Source: M55B174 sp964618065
GTDB taxonomy: Bacteria > Patescibacteriota > Minisyncoccia > CAIUEV01 > JAHKAQ01
Direction of reading: 5' to 3'
Length of the DNA stretch: 5,694 nucleotides
Assembly: GCA_964618065.1 (NCBI GenBank)
Contig: CAZTZK010000008.1
Location: forward strand, 1 to 5,694
Shown piece after piece: positions 1 through 5,672 of the stretch (positions are counted from its first letter, which is position 1; the number at the start of each line of letters is the position of its first letter). The position numbers were made by a program, and so were the translations under genes. Below the pieces are notes generated by a model. It was not told where the DNA came from and did no database searches. It saw only the letters and a program-made list of their open reading frames with translations.

Positions 1-42
1 AGGCGGGAATCTCGCCCAGAGGGCGACCAGCCTCTGGCTGGC
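1..42. repeat. Direct repeat copy A (two hairpins, left part cut by window edge)
   Basis: These 42 bases are identical to 442-483. They contain two adjacent perfect inverted repeats: TCGCCC/GGGCGA (12-17 with 21-26, loop AGA) and CCAGCC/GGCTGG (27-32 with 36-41, loop TCT). The first ten bases are the right arm of a third palindrome (GCGGGAAT) whose left arm would lie outside the window, so the copy is probably longer than seen here. It lies just downstream of the GIY-YIG gene, which it brackets together with copy B. Confidence 0.9.
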
Positions 43-46
43 AAGA

Positions 47-385
47 CTAATTGCTTGTCATCCCCGCGAAGGCGGGGATCCCAGAATATCTAGGAAAAAA
101 CTTACTTGTTAAATCTTTCCAATTAGGATTTCTTTTTTCAATAAGTCTAAGTTTCCACTTCCTGTTCCATTTTTTTAAACATTTTTCTCTGGCAATAGCT
201 GAATTAATATTGCCCGTTTCTTCAAAATACACCAACTTATTAATTTTATATTTTTTAGTAAATCCTTCAACCAACCCTCTTTTGTGCTCATAAATGCGCC
301 GTTCTAAATTATTAGTGACACCTATATATAAAGTCCCGTTTCTTTGGCTGGTTAAGATGTAAACATAATAGTTTTTTTCTTTCAT
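47..385 (-). CDS. Small GIY-YIG nuclease-domain protein
   Basis: This is a 112-residue single-domain GIY-YIG protein of the YhbQ/UPF0213-like group. Residues 7-10 (YVYI) match the GIY half and 20-22 (YIG) the second half. Arg29/Arg30 in NNLERRIYEH sit where the family has its catalytic arginine, and Glu67 in AREKCLKKW may be the metal-binding glutamate. The family core ends near NPNWKDL (86-92). The remaining 20 residues run into IPAFAGMT, which is a translated copy of the palindromic repeat at 57-79 rather than a conserved part of the fold. The ATG at 383-385 has no Shine-Dalgarno sequence, and KNYYVYILTS directly after it is the usual start of the family. The domain suggests single-strand nicking or structure-specific DNA cleavage, but the substrate of these small proteins is not established. 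The gene stands alone between two direct repeats, 230 bp downstream of the epimerase gene, which suggests it moves or is maintained with the repeats (inference). Confidence 0.85.
   Translation of the reverse strand: MKEKNYYVYILTSQRNGTLYIGVTNNLERRIYEHKRGLVEGFTKKYKINKLVYFEETGNINSAIAREKCLKKWNRKWKLRLIEKRNPNWKDLTSKFFPRYSGIPAFAGMTSN
57..79. repeat. REP-like palindrome inside the 3' end of the GIY-YIG gene
   Basis: GTC followed by a perfect 8-bp inverted repeat, ATCCCCGC (60-67) with GCGGGGAT (72-79), around the loop GAAG. It is the same element as 429-451 with a T-to-C change and its compensating partner, so pairing is kept. Read on the minus strand it encodes the IPAFAGMT tail of the GIY-YIG protein. 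Confidence 0.9.
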
Positions 386-428
386 AAATTACTTTTACTC
401 TTGTCTCTGGATCTCCGCCTTTCCTACT

Positions 429-483
429 GTCATTCCCGCGAAGGCGGGAATCTCGCCCAGAGGGCGACCAGCCTCTGGCTGGC
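429..483. repeat. Direct repeat copy B: complete three-hairpin element
   Basis: Three inverted repeats lie end to end: ATTCCCGC/GCGGGAAT (432-439 with 444-451, loop GAAG), TCGCCC/GGGCGA (453-458 with 462-467, loop AGA) and CCAGCC/GGCTGG (468-473 with 477-482, loop TCT). Bases 442-483 equal 1-42 exactly. The element is far more GC-rich than its surroundings. It lies in the gap between the epimerase gene and the GIY-YIG gene, so it may fold in a read-through transcript or at the DNA level. No T-tract follows on the minus strand, so it does not look like an ordinary terminator. Confidence 0.9.
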
Positions 484-514
484 TACCTTTCACTGTCATC
501 CTCTCTTTCCTACT

Positions 515-540
515 GTCATTCCCGCTTTCGCGGGAATGAC
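515..540. repeat. Perfect 11-bp palindrome, REP-like repeat
   Basis: GTCATTCCCGC (515-525) pairs perfectly with GCGGGAATGAC (530-540) around the loop TTTC. This is the fully symmetric form of the repeat; the copies at 57 and 429 are symmetric only over 8 bp. The 21 bases 419-439 recur exactly as 505-525, so the flank CTTTCCTACT was copied along with the repeat arm. There is no T-run on either side to make it a terminator. Confidence 0.9.
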
Positions 541-563
541 AAGTCGGGCGGGGGTAAAACGTA

Positions 564-576
564 GCGCGGGGATGAC
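564..576. repeat. Half copy of the REP-like repeat
   Basis: GCGGGGATGAC (566-576) equals the right arm of the palindrome family, with the C-to-G pair variant also seen at 57-79. The matching left arm is missing or degraded: the bases before it read GGCGGGGGTAAAACGTA. It looks like a decayed or truncated copy at the epimerase-proximal end of the repeat cluster. Confidence 0.6.
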
Positions 577-615
577 AGACAAGCGGAAAATACAAGTTTG
601 CAAGAATGGTATAAA

Positions 616-1572
616 TTATCTCTCAATCCCATAATAATCTTTATACCAATCAACAAAGTTTTGAAGTCCTTCTTCAATTGTTGTTTTCGGTTGCCAACCC
701 AATTTACGAATTTTACTTATATCAGCTACCGTAGATTTAACATCCCCGGGTTGGTTGACAAGCATCTTTTTTTTAGCCCGTTTCCCCGTTTTATCTTCAA
801 TAATCTTAATAAATCTCAAAAGTTTTTCTTCTTTATCGCTACCAATATTTAAAATCGCATAGTTTAAATCCGCATCTAAAACTTTCAGCGTTCCCGCTAC
901 AACATCATCAATATAAGTAAAGCTCCTCGACATTTTTCCGTGATTATAAACATCAATTGGATCGTTTTTTAAAATACTTTCAGTAAATTTAAAATAAGCC
1001 ATATCCGGACGACCCCAAGGACCATAAACAGTGAAATAACGTAAGCCACTGATCTTTAAGCCATAAACAGTGTGATAAATATGAGCTAGTAATTCGGTAG
1101 CTTTTTTTGTCGCTCCATAAATAGAGGCAGGATCGCCACTCTTATCATCTTCTGAAAAGGGAATTTTACTATTGTTTCCATAAACTGATGAAGAAGAAGC
1201 AAAAACAAAATTTTTAACTTTATGCTCAACGCTAAGTTTCAAAAGATTCAAAGTCCCCTTAATATTTGTTTCTTCATATAAAAGAGGCTTGCGGAAAGAA
1301 TTTCTAACTCCCGCCATTGCTGCCAAATGAATGATTTTATCCGGTTTTTCTTTGGAAAAAATTTTTTTCATTTCTGCATAATCTCTGATATCCTCTCGGT
1401 AAAATTCATATTTCTTGCCAGCCAAAAGTTTTTCCAGCCTATCTTTTTTTAGTTTCGGACTATAATAATCATTTAAATTATCAACTAGAACAACCTCTTC
1501 TCCTCTTTGAATAAGTTTTTTAGCACAATAACAACCGATAAAACCTGCACCTCCGGTAATTAATATTTTCAT
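616..1572 (-). CDS. UDP-glucuronate 4-epimerase-like NAD-dependent sugar epimerase
   Basis: This 318-residue extended short-chain dehydrogenase/reductase is close to full family length (usually about 320-350). It carries the NAD-binding GGAGFIG (7-13) and the acidic Asp31 at the end of beta-2. DNLNDYY (31-37) followed by LKKDRLEKL is typical of UDP-glucuronate 4-epimerases. HLAAMAGVR (82-90), the serine run before VYG (126-132) and YGATK (Tyr152, Lys156) supply the cofactor and catalytic positions. RYFTVYGPWGRPDMA (178-192) and RSFTYIDDV (216-224) are the sugar-nucleotide half of the family. The expected reaction is UDP-glucuronate to UDP-galacturonate in the cytoplasm by transient C4 oxidation. 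With ugd two genes upstream, substrate supply is encoded in the same cluster. The start is the ATG at 1570-1572, directly before the Rossmann strand, with no clear Shine-Dalgarno sequence. A related 4-epimerase specificity (UDP-GlcNAc or UDP-Glc) is less likely but cannot be excluded from motifs alone. Confidence 0.88.
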   Translation of the reverse strand: MKILITGGAGFIGCYCAKKLIQRGEEVVLVDNLNDYYSPKLKKDRLEKLLAGKKYEFYREDIRDYAEMKKIFSKEKPDKIIHLAAMAGVRNSFRKPLLYEETNIKGTLNLLKLSVEHKVKNFVFASSSSVYGNNSKIPFSEDDKSGDPASIYGATKKATELLAHIYHTVYGLKISGLRYFTVYGPWGRPDMAYFKFTESILKNDPIDVYNHGKMSRSFTYIDDVVAGTLKVLDADLNYAILNIGSDKEEKLLRFIKIIEDKTGKRAKKKMLVNQPGDVKSTVADISKIRKLGWQPKTTIEEGLQNFVDWYKDYYGIER

Positions 1573-1633
1573 TTTACCGCTTTAAAATTTAAGGGAATCT
1601 TTTCCAAAAACCCACTTTAAAATTGCTTCCTAG

Positions 1634-2167
1634 TTATAAAATTTCTTCTAAAACTCTATTCTCGCAACTTGCTTTCAAGTTAACATCCGTAATTTTTCCA
1701 CAGTAATCATAATTTTTTTCTTCAATGGCCTTATTTTTGTAACAGACATCCTTTTCAAGCCCTGACAAGTTTTCACAATCATCAATATTTTCCTTGTTGG
1801 GATCTCTTAAGCCACAAATTTCCAAACAATATTGATAATCGCCAGTATCTTTTTTAGCAACACATTGATTCCCACAATGATTTCTCAAGATATCTTCATA
1901 GGCTTCATTAATAATTTCATCACTTACCGCCCCTTCTTCTATCGCCTTATATTCTGTCCCTTCACCGGAACCATTATTCGCCTCTTCCCCATTTATAGTT
2001 CCATCTTCCGCATTATTTTTTTCATTATCTTCTATCTCTTCTGCAGGGGATTCTTCTTTTTCTCCTAATTCACCCTGAAAAAGATAGGTGTATCTCTTTG
2101 TCCATAAAAAATAGATTGCTCCGAAAAGTACCAAGAAAATCCCGATAATTATAATTGTTTTCTTCAT
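1634..2167 (-). CDS. Membrane-anchored cysteine-rich protein of unknown function
   Basis: A 177-residue protein with three visible parts. Residues 4-22 form one hydrophobic segment after MKK, read as an uncleaved N-terminal membrane anchor; there is no lipobox cysteine. Residues 32-80 are an acidic Glu/Asn/Gly-rich linker that is probably disordered. Residues 84-177 hold eight cysteines at 98, 102, 114, 118, 131, 142, 156 and 168. The last four fall into two similar units of about 24 residues, 127-150 and 152-175, each with an N-x-D-x-C start, a second cysteine 11-12 residues on and a Glu-Glu end. This resembles the two-cysteine helical repeats common in CPR and archaeal surface proteins (from memory of such proteins, not a search). 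The even cysteine count and the anchor suggest a disulphide-bonded domain outside the membrane. It lies between ugd and the epimerase gene (79 and 61 bp gaps), which links it loosely to surface glycan formation. The ATG at 2165-2167 has no Shine-Dalgarno sequence. I assign no function. Confidence 0.75.
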   Translation of the reverse strand: MKKTIIIIGIFLVLFGAIYFLWTKRYTYLFQGELGEKEESPAEEIEDNEKNNAEDGTINGEEANNGSGEGTEYKAIEEGAVSDEIINEAYEDILRNHCGNQCVAKKDTGDYQYCLEICGLRDPNKENIDDCENLSGLEKDVCYKNKAIEEKNYDYCGKITDVNLKASCENRVLEEIL

Positions 2168-2246
2168 ATAAAAAATTTAAAAATAATTTTAACATTTTTG
2201 GAAAGTATTTTCTCGGTAAACTATTCTGAACAAACTTCAAAAATAT

Positions 2247-3566
2247 TTATCTTCCTACTCCTGTATAGACAAATCCCATTTTACGCATTTCTTTCGGTTG
2301 AAAAGCGTTTCGCAAGTCAATAAAAACCGGTTCCTTCATTTCTTTTTTTAACTTTTCAAAATTAAGATTATGGTATTCTTCCCAATCCGTCATCAAAACA
2401 ATGGCGCTTGCTCCCTTGGCACCCCTATAAATATTATCAGTGTAGTTAACACTTTGGGGTAATTCTTTCTTGGCTTCTTTCATTCCTTGAGGATCATGAG
2501 CTACTATTTCAATTCCTTTTTCTGCTAAAGCTGGGATAATAGTTAGAGCCGGAGATTCCCTTAAATCATCAGTATCGGGCTTAAAGGTTAAACCTAGGAA
2601 TAAAACTTTTTTATTTACTTCGTCTTCACCTAATACTTGACGAATTTTTTTGACCATTCTCGCTTTTTGAGCATTATTAGCTTCTGCAACTGCCTCTACT
2701 ACTCTTAAAGAGGCCTCGTTTTCTTGAGCAATTCGTAAAAGAGCTTTGACATCTTTAGGGAAACAAGAGCCTCCATAGCCAGCTCCAGCTTCTAAAAATA
2801 GAGAACCGATCCTTTTATCCATTCCCATTCCTTTTGCTAAATCAATAACATCCGCTCCCAAGTTTTCACAAAGATTAGCCATTTCGTTAATGAAACTTAT
2901 TTTAGTAGCTAAGAAAGCGTTAGAGGCGTATTTAATAAGCTCAGCCGTTTGAGCATTTTTCACAAAGAATAATTTATCCTCTTCTATAAAACTGTAAATT
3001 TCTTTCATTACTCTTTGTGCTTTTTGAGAATCGGCCCCGATTACTACTCGGTCAGGGTTCATGAAATCAGTTACAGCTACTCCTTCTCTTAAAAATTCCG
3101 GGTTAGAAACAACATCAAATTTAGCTTGTGGATTATTTTTCTTTATTATTCTAGCTACTTGTTTAGCTGTTCCTGCCGGGACGGTACTTTTGTTGACTAC
3201 CACTTTGTATTTCTTAATGTAAGGAGCTAAAGTTTCAGTAGCCTGATAAACATAATTTAAATCAGCGTAGCCATCGCCTCTTCTGGAGCTGGGAGTACCT
3301 ACTGCAATAAAAACTGCCTCTGATTTTTTAACCGCTTTTCCTAAAATTCCACTAAAAGATAGTCTTCCTTCTTTAAAATTCCGGCTAATTATTTTTTTAA
3401 GACCGGGTTCATAAATAGGGACGATTCCTTTCCTAAGTTTCTTTATTCTTGCCTGATCTTTATCAACACAAACTACTGTATGACCTGCTTCAGCTAAACA
3501 AGCTCCTGTCACTAAACCAACATAACCAGAACCAATAATACATATTTTTTTAAAATTTTTCCCCAT
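2247..3566 (-). CDS. ugd: UDP-glucose 6-dehydrogenase
   Basis: This 439-residue protein matches the usual bacterial length of the UDP-glucose/GDP-mannose dehydrogenase family. The N-terminal Rossmann domain has GSGYVGL (12-18) and Asp35, followed by YEPGL (52-56) and GTPS (90-93). STVPAGT (127-133) and NPEFLREG (155-162) line the active site, with Glu161 in the catalytic glutamate position. Lys212 and Asn216 in IKYASNAFLATK match the conserved lysine and asparagine. GAGYGGSCFPKD (261-272) carries the catalytic nucleophile Cys268 and Asp272. The C-terminal UDP-binding domain begins at LGLTFKPDTDDLRESP (324-338). It oxidises UDP-glucose to UDP-glucuronate with two NAD+ in the cytoplasm. A UDP-ManNAc dehydrogenase is the main alternative, but the neighbouring GlcA-type epimerase favours Ugd. 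The gene starts 57 bp after the glycosyltransferase stop, probably in the same transcript. The ATG at 3564-3566 has no Shine-Dalgarno sequence. Confidence 0.93.
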   Translation of the reverse strand: MGKNFKKICIIGSGYVGLVTGACLAEAGHTVVCVDKDQARIKKLRKGIVPIYEPGLKKIISRNFKEGRLSFSGILGKAVKKSEAVFIAVGTPSSRRGDGYADLNYVYQATETLAPYIKKYKVVVNKSTVPAGTAKQVARIIKKNNPQAKFDVVSNPEFLREGVAVTDFMNPDRVVIGADSQKAQRVMKEIYSFIEEDKLFFVKNAQTAELIKYASNAFLATKISFINEMANLCENLGADVIDLAKGMGMDKRIGSLFLEAGAGYGGSCFPKDVKALLRIAQENEASLRVVEAVAEANNAQKARMVKKIRQVLGEDEVNKKVLFLGLTFKPDTDDLRESPALTIIPALAEKGIEIVAHDPQGMKEAKKELPQSVNYTDNIYRGAKGASAIVLMTDWEEYHNLNFEKLKKEMKEPVFIDLRNAFQPKEMRKMGFVYTGVGR

Positions 3567-3623
3567 TAAACTATTTTAAATTGTTAATTATCATCAACTC
3601 TGTTTTATTCTTTAAAAAACTTT

Positions 3624-4733
3624 TTAGCTAAAAATCATTTTCTTTAAATCAGCTTTATATTTCCTTAGCCAGCTTCCAAATTCTTTGTTACTTACTTGCC
3701 TGTTTTTTTGAATATCTTTTCTCTTTTTAAGAAGTTCCCCCATATTTTTTAAGATATCCCACCAAGAAGCTAGTGTTATTCTTAAAATTCCTTTCTCTCT
3801 ATTTCTTCTCTTGGTTTTTGAGATTCCCGCTTTTAATTTTGCCGCTGGCCCTCTCTTCAAGAAAATACTTACTCCTAGCATTATATAACGAAAAGGCATA
3901 AATAATAAACCCCTGATTAAATAAAGAAAAGGGAAATTCTTTAATAAGACATAATACTGATTGCGGTGAACATGGAAGCTTTTAAAAGGAGAATAAGATT
4001 TACCTGTTGCTGAATGAACATGAAAACCAAAAGCCCGAGGGACATAATAGGCCCTATAACCAAGCAACCGACTGCGATAATTCAGATCTAGATCTTCGTA
4101 ATAAGCAAAAAAATCTTCATCAAAATAGCAAGCTTCTCCTTTTTCGTTTTGGTAAGCAATTTCTTGAAGCATTTCTGTAGAGTAAAGAGCTGCCGCCCCG
4201 CAACTGCCAAAAATTTCTTCTTCATCGTCATATTGACCTTCATCTTTTTCCCGGAATCCCCTCTCCATACCACTCCCATCAATTTGGATTAGGGTACCTA
4301 CGGTATTTATAAGTTTCGGCTCATATTTAAAAAGAAGTTTAGCCGCTAAAATTCCCATTTTTTTATTCTCTTGCCTGTATTTTTCAGCTGCCATAACTAA
4401 TTTCTCTAAATAACGAGAGTTTAATTCAATATCATTATTAAGAGGGCAAATATATTTTAATTTCTTCCCTTGGCTACCTTTTTGGATATCGTCTTGAAAA
4501 GCTTGCCTAATTCCAATATTGTTGGCTTTAGCAAAACCAGTATTCTCTTTTAGTTTTATTAAGTTAATCTCCGGATAATCTCTGACAATCATTTTGGCTG
4601 AACCGTCACAAGAACCATTATCAATCAAATAAATCTCAAAATCTTTAAAAGTTTGAGCGCGTAAAGAGTCTAAACATTTTTTTAAAATTTTTTTGCCATT
4701 CCAATTAGGGATAATAATGGCTACTGAAGGCAT
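3624..4733 (-). CDS. Family 2 glycosyltransferase (rhamnosyltransferase-like)
   Basis: A 369-residue inverting GT-A transferase. IIPNWNG (7-13) and IDNGSCDGS (37-45) bind the nucleotide, and NTGFAKANN (64-72) is the motif shared by WbbL/RfbF-type transferases. LNNDIE (98-103) is the DXD-equivalent metal and diphosphate site. FDEDFFAYYEDLDLNYR (204-220) holds the Glu213-Asp214 pair expected to include the catalytic base. HVHSATG (238-244) and HRNQYYVLLKNFP (256-268) are also typical of this group. Residues 268-292 are hydrophobic and probably lie in or on the membrane; the last 75 residues are very basic. It likely adds a sugar to a lipid-linked or surface glycan on the cytoplasmic face; donor and acceptor cannot be told from the sequence. 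It is the first gene of the likely ugd-epimerase transcript. The ATG at 4731-4733 has no Shine-Dalgarno sequence and lies close to a possible -10 box, so its leader would be very short. Confidence 0.88.
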   Translation of the reverse strand: MPSVAIIIPNWNGKKILKKCLDSLRAQTFKDFEIYLIDNGSCDGSAKMIVRDYPEINLIKLKENTGFAKANNIGIRQAFQDDIQKGSQGKKLKYICPLNNDIELNSRYLEKLVMAAEKYRQENKKMGILAAKLLFKYEPKLINTVGTLIQIDGSGMERGFREKDEGQYDDEEEIFGSCGAAALYSTEMLQEIAYQNEKGEACYFDEDFFAYYEDLDLNYRSRLLGYRAYYVPRAFGFHVHSATGKSYSPFKSFHVHRNQYYVLLKNFPFLYLIRGLLFMPFRYIMLGVSIFLKRGPAAKLKAGISKTKRRNREKGILRITLASWWDILKNMGELLKKRKDIQKNRQVSNKEFGSWLRKYKADLKKMIFS

Positions 4734-4742
4734 GATTTGAAA

Positions 4743-4777
4743 ATTATAAGTTATAAATTAGGAATGCTTTTTGTCTG
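4743..4777 (-). promoter_or_regulatory. Possible promoter of the glycosyltransferase-ugd cluster
   Basis: On the minus strand, TATAAC (4755-4750) lies 16 bp after CAGACA (4777-4772), a partial match to a sigma-70 -35 box. A perfect TATAAT (4748-4743) follows directly but has no good -35 partner. Either -10 box would place the transcript start only a few bases to about ten bases before the ATG at 4733, giving a nearly leaderless mRNA. Such boxes arise easily in AT-rich DNA. The location between an upstream terminator and the first gene of the cluster is the main support. Confidence 0.35.
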
Positions 4778-4780
4778 CTA

Positions 4781-4800
4781 CTCCCGCAAAAGCGGGGATC
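4781..4800. repeat. Degenerate copy of the REP-like palindrome
   Basis: TCCCGC (4782-4787) pairs with GCGGGG (4792-4797), one pair being T-G, around the loop AAAA, followed by ATC as in the other copies. The preceding bases CTGCTAC are a decayed form of the CTACTGTCA flank at 425-432. It lies upstream of the glycosyltransferase gene, some 4.2 kb from the main repeat cluster. Confidence 0.65.
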
Positions 4801-4924
4801 TAGATATTTAAACTGTACTAATTTTATTTCATCATAGCAACAAGCCGATTCTTAAACAATATTTATTTCTTCTAGTCAATTTATGTAGAAAGTTATTTTT
4901 TCAGAAGCTACAAAGCAATTGATA

Positions 4925-4955
4925 AAAACACACCCCAGAGATAATTCTAGGGTGT
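4925..4955 (-). terminator. Rho-independent terminator of the Gln/Pro-rich protein gene
   Basis: On the minus strand, ACACCC (4955-4950) pairs with GGGTGT (4935-4930). The stem continues inward with TCT/AGA after one A-C mismatch and closes on a short AT loop. It is followed at once by GTTTTT (4929 downward). It begins 31 bp after the stop codon at 4986 and separates this gene from the glycosyltransferase cluster. The stem is moderate in length, but both parts of an intrinsic terminator are present in the correct order. Confidence 0.8.
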
Positions 4956-4985
4956 AGTGGGAACAAAATAGAATTACAATAAAAT

Positions 4986-5672
4986 CTATGGATTATTCTG
5001 TCCAAGCAATGACTGATTTGATTGAGCCGTATTATTTTCTCCCTGAGCTGGATCATATTGTGCTCCTTTTTCCACAGAACCCTTTGCTACCTGTTCAGCA
5101 ACTTTTGGTGTTACATTTAGATTAATTGTTTTATCCAAATCTTCACCACCAACTCCGCCCAAATCTTGTGCTCCCTGTTTCCCTGTTTTTAACGATTCTG
5201 GTATGTCCGGTTTCGTTTTCGGTTCGGGAGTTGAAATCAGTTCGGCACCATTTCCGATTCCGACCCAATCTTGTGCTTCCTGTGCTCTCTCATCCCAAAT
5301 AGCTTGCATGAGATCAGGTCTTTCTATATTTTCCATACCAGGTGGTGTACCTCCTACCTGTCCCTGTGTATTTCCCATCGTTGGTTTTATTGTTGGTTTA
5401 AGATTTTCATCTTGTGCTCCCTGATTTTGCAAGGATGCAGTACCTCCCGTCGCTACATCTTCTTGGGCAGTGCCTCCTCCATCTTCTCCTTCACCTACAA
5501 TATGATACCGCTCCTGAATCGGGTTTGGATTTACTGTTGGTTTTGGTTTAAGTGCTTCTTTTTTCCAGTCAGACTTACCAGTCAGACTTATAAGTGGCGC
5601 CTTTATGAAAATCAAAGATACCATCCTGTTTTGCTTTTTCTGCATAAATTTCCGCGGGCGTTTTAGTTTCAC
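4986..5672 (-). CDS. Gln/Pro/Gly-rich low-complexity protein, 3' part of a frameshifted gene
   Basis: This open frame gives 228 residues from a GTG at 5670-5672, but that start is very doubtful. Residues 1-32 are basic and partly hydrophobic, unlike the rest. They come from reading the natural upstream frame one base out, up to the 13-bp duplication at 5565-5590. From KSDWKKEALKP (33 onward) the protein is a coherent tail rich in Gln, Pro, Gly, Asn, Asp and Thr, with no predicted membrane segment and probably disordered. QGAQD occurs at 84-88 and 166-170, with variants QEAQD (131-135) and KGAQY (202-206). PKPTVNPNP and KPTIKPT add proline-rich stretches. I recognise no family; it could be the tail of a large secreted or surface protein. 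The frame is open to the right edge. A terminator follows the stop, so the gene was recently functional or still is if the shift is a sequencing artefact or a reversible switch. Confidence 0.6.
   Translation of the reverse strand: MKLKRPRKFMQKKQNRMVSLIFIKAPLISLTGKSDWKKEALKPKPTVNPNPIQERYHIVGEGEDGGGTAQEDVATGGTASLQNQGAQDENLKPTIKPTMGNTQGQVGGTPPGMENIERPDLMQAIWDERAQEAQDWVGIGNGAELISTPEPKTKPDIPESLKTGKQGAQDLGGVGGEDLDKTINLNVTPKVAEQVAKGSVEKGAQYDPAQGENNTAQSNQSLLGQNNP
5565..5590. repeat. Perfect 13-bp tandem duplication causing a frameshift
   Basis: CCAGTCAGACTTA occurs twice with no gap, at 5565-5577 and 5578-5590. Thirteen is not a multiple of three, so the duplication shifts the minus-strand reading frame. 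The second copy read on the minus strand creates TGG-TAA, and the stop (5577-5575) ends the upstream frame. With one copy removed, the two natural frames join without a gap through TYKSDWKKEALKP. Confidence 0.95.

Noticed and set aside
51..293. Plus-strand 80-residue open frame starting in the palindrome
   Set aside because: It is antisense to the GIY-YIG gene, whose family motifs are clear on the other strand.
429..540. CRISPR array
   Set aside because: The repeats are palindromes with unequal spacing, nested copies and no series of unique spacers, and no cas gene is present.
515..540. Terminator for the epimerase transcript
   Set aside because: The hairpin is strong, but neither side is followed by a T-run; it fits the dispersed repeat family better.
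395..595. Minus-strand 66-residue open frame between the epimerase and GIY-YIG genes
   Set aside because: It is made almost wholly of translated palindromic repeats (HSRESGN, IPAFAGMT) and has no protein-like region of its own.
401..634. Plus-strand 77-residue open frame
   Set aside because: It covers the repeat cluster and then the antisense of the epimerase end; the peptide is the repeat in another frame.
3600..3640. Terminator after the glycosyltransferase gene
   Set aside because: The T-runs here have no GC-containing stem, and the 57-bp gap to ugd suggests co-transcription.
5271..5666. Plus-strand 131-residue open frame rich in Phe, Cys and Ser
   Set aside because: It is antisense to the Gln/Pro-rich coding frame; its composition is that of a complement reading and no motif is recognisable.
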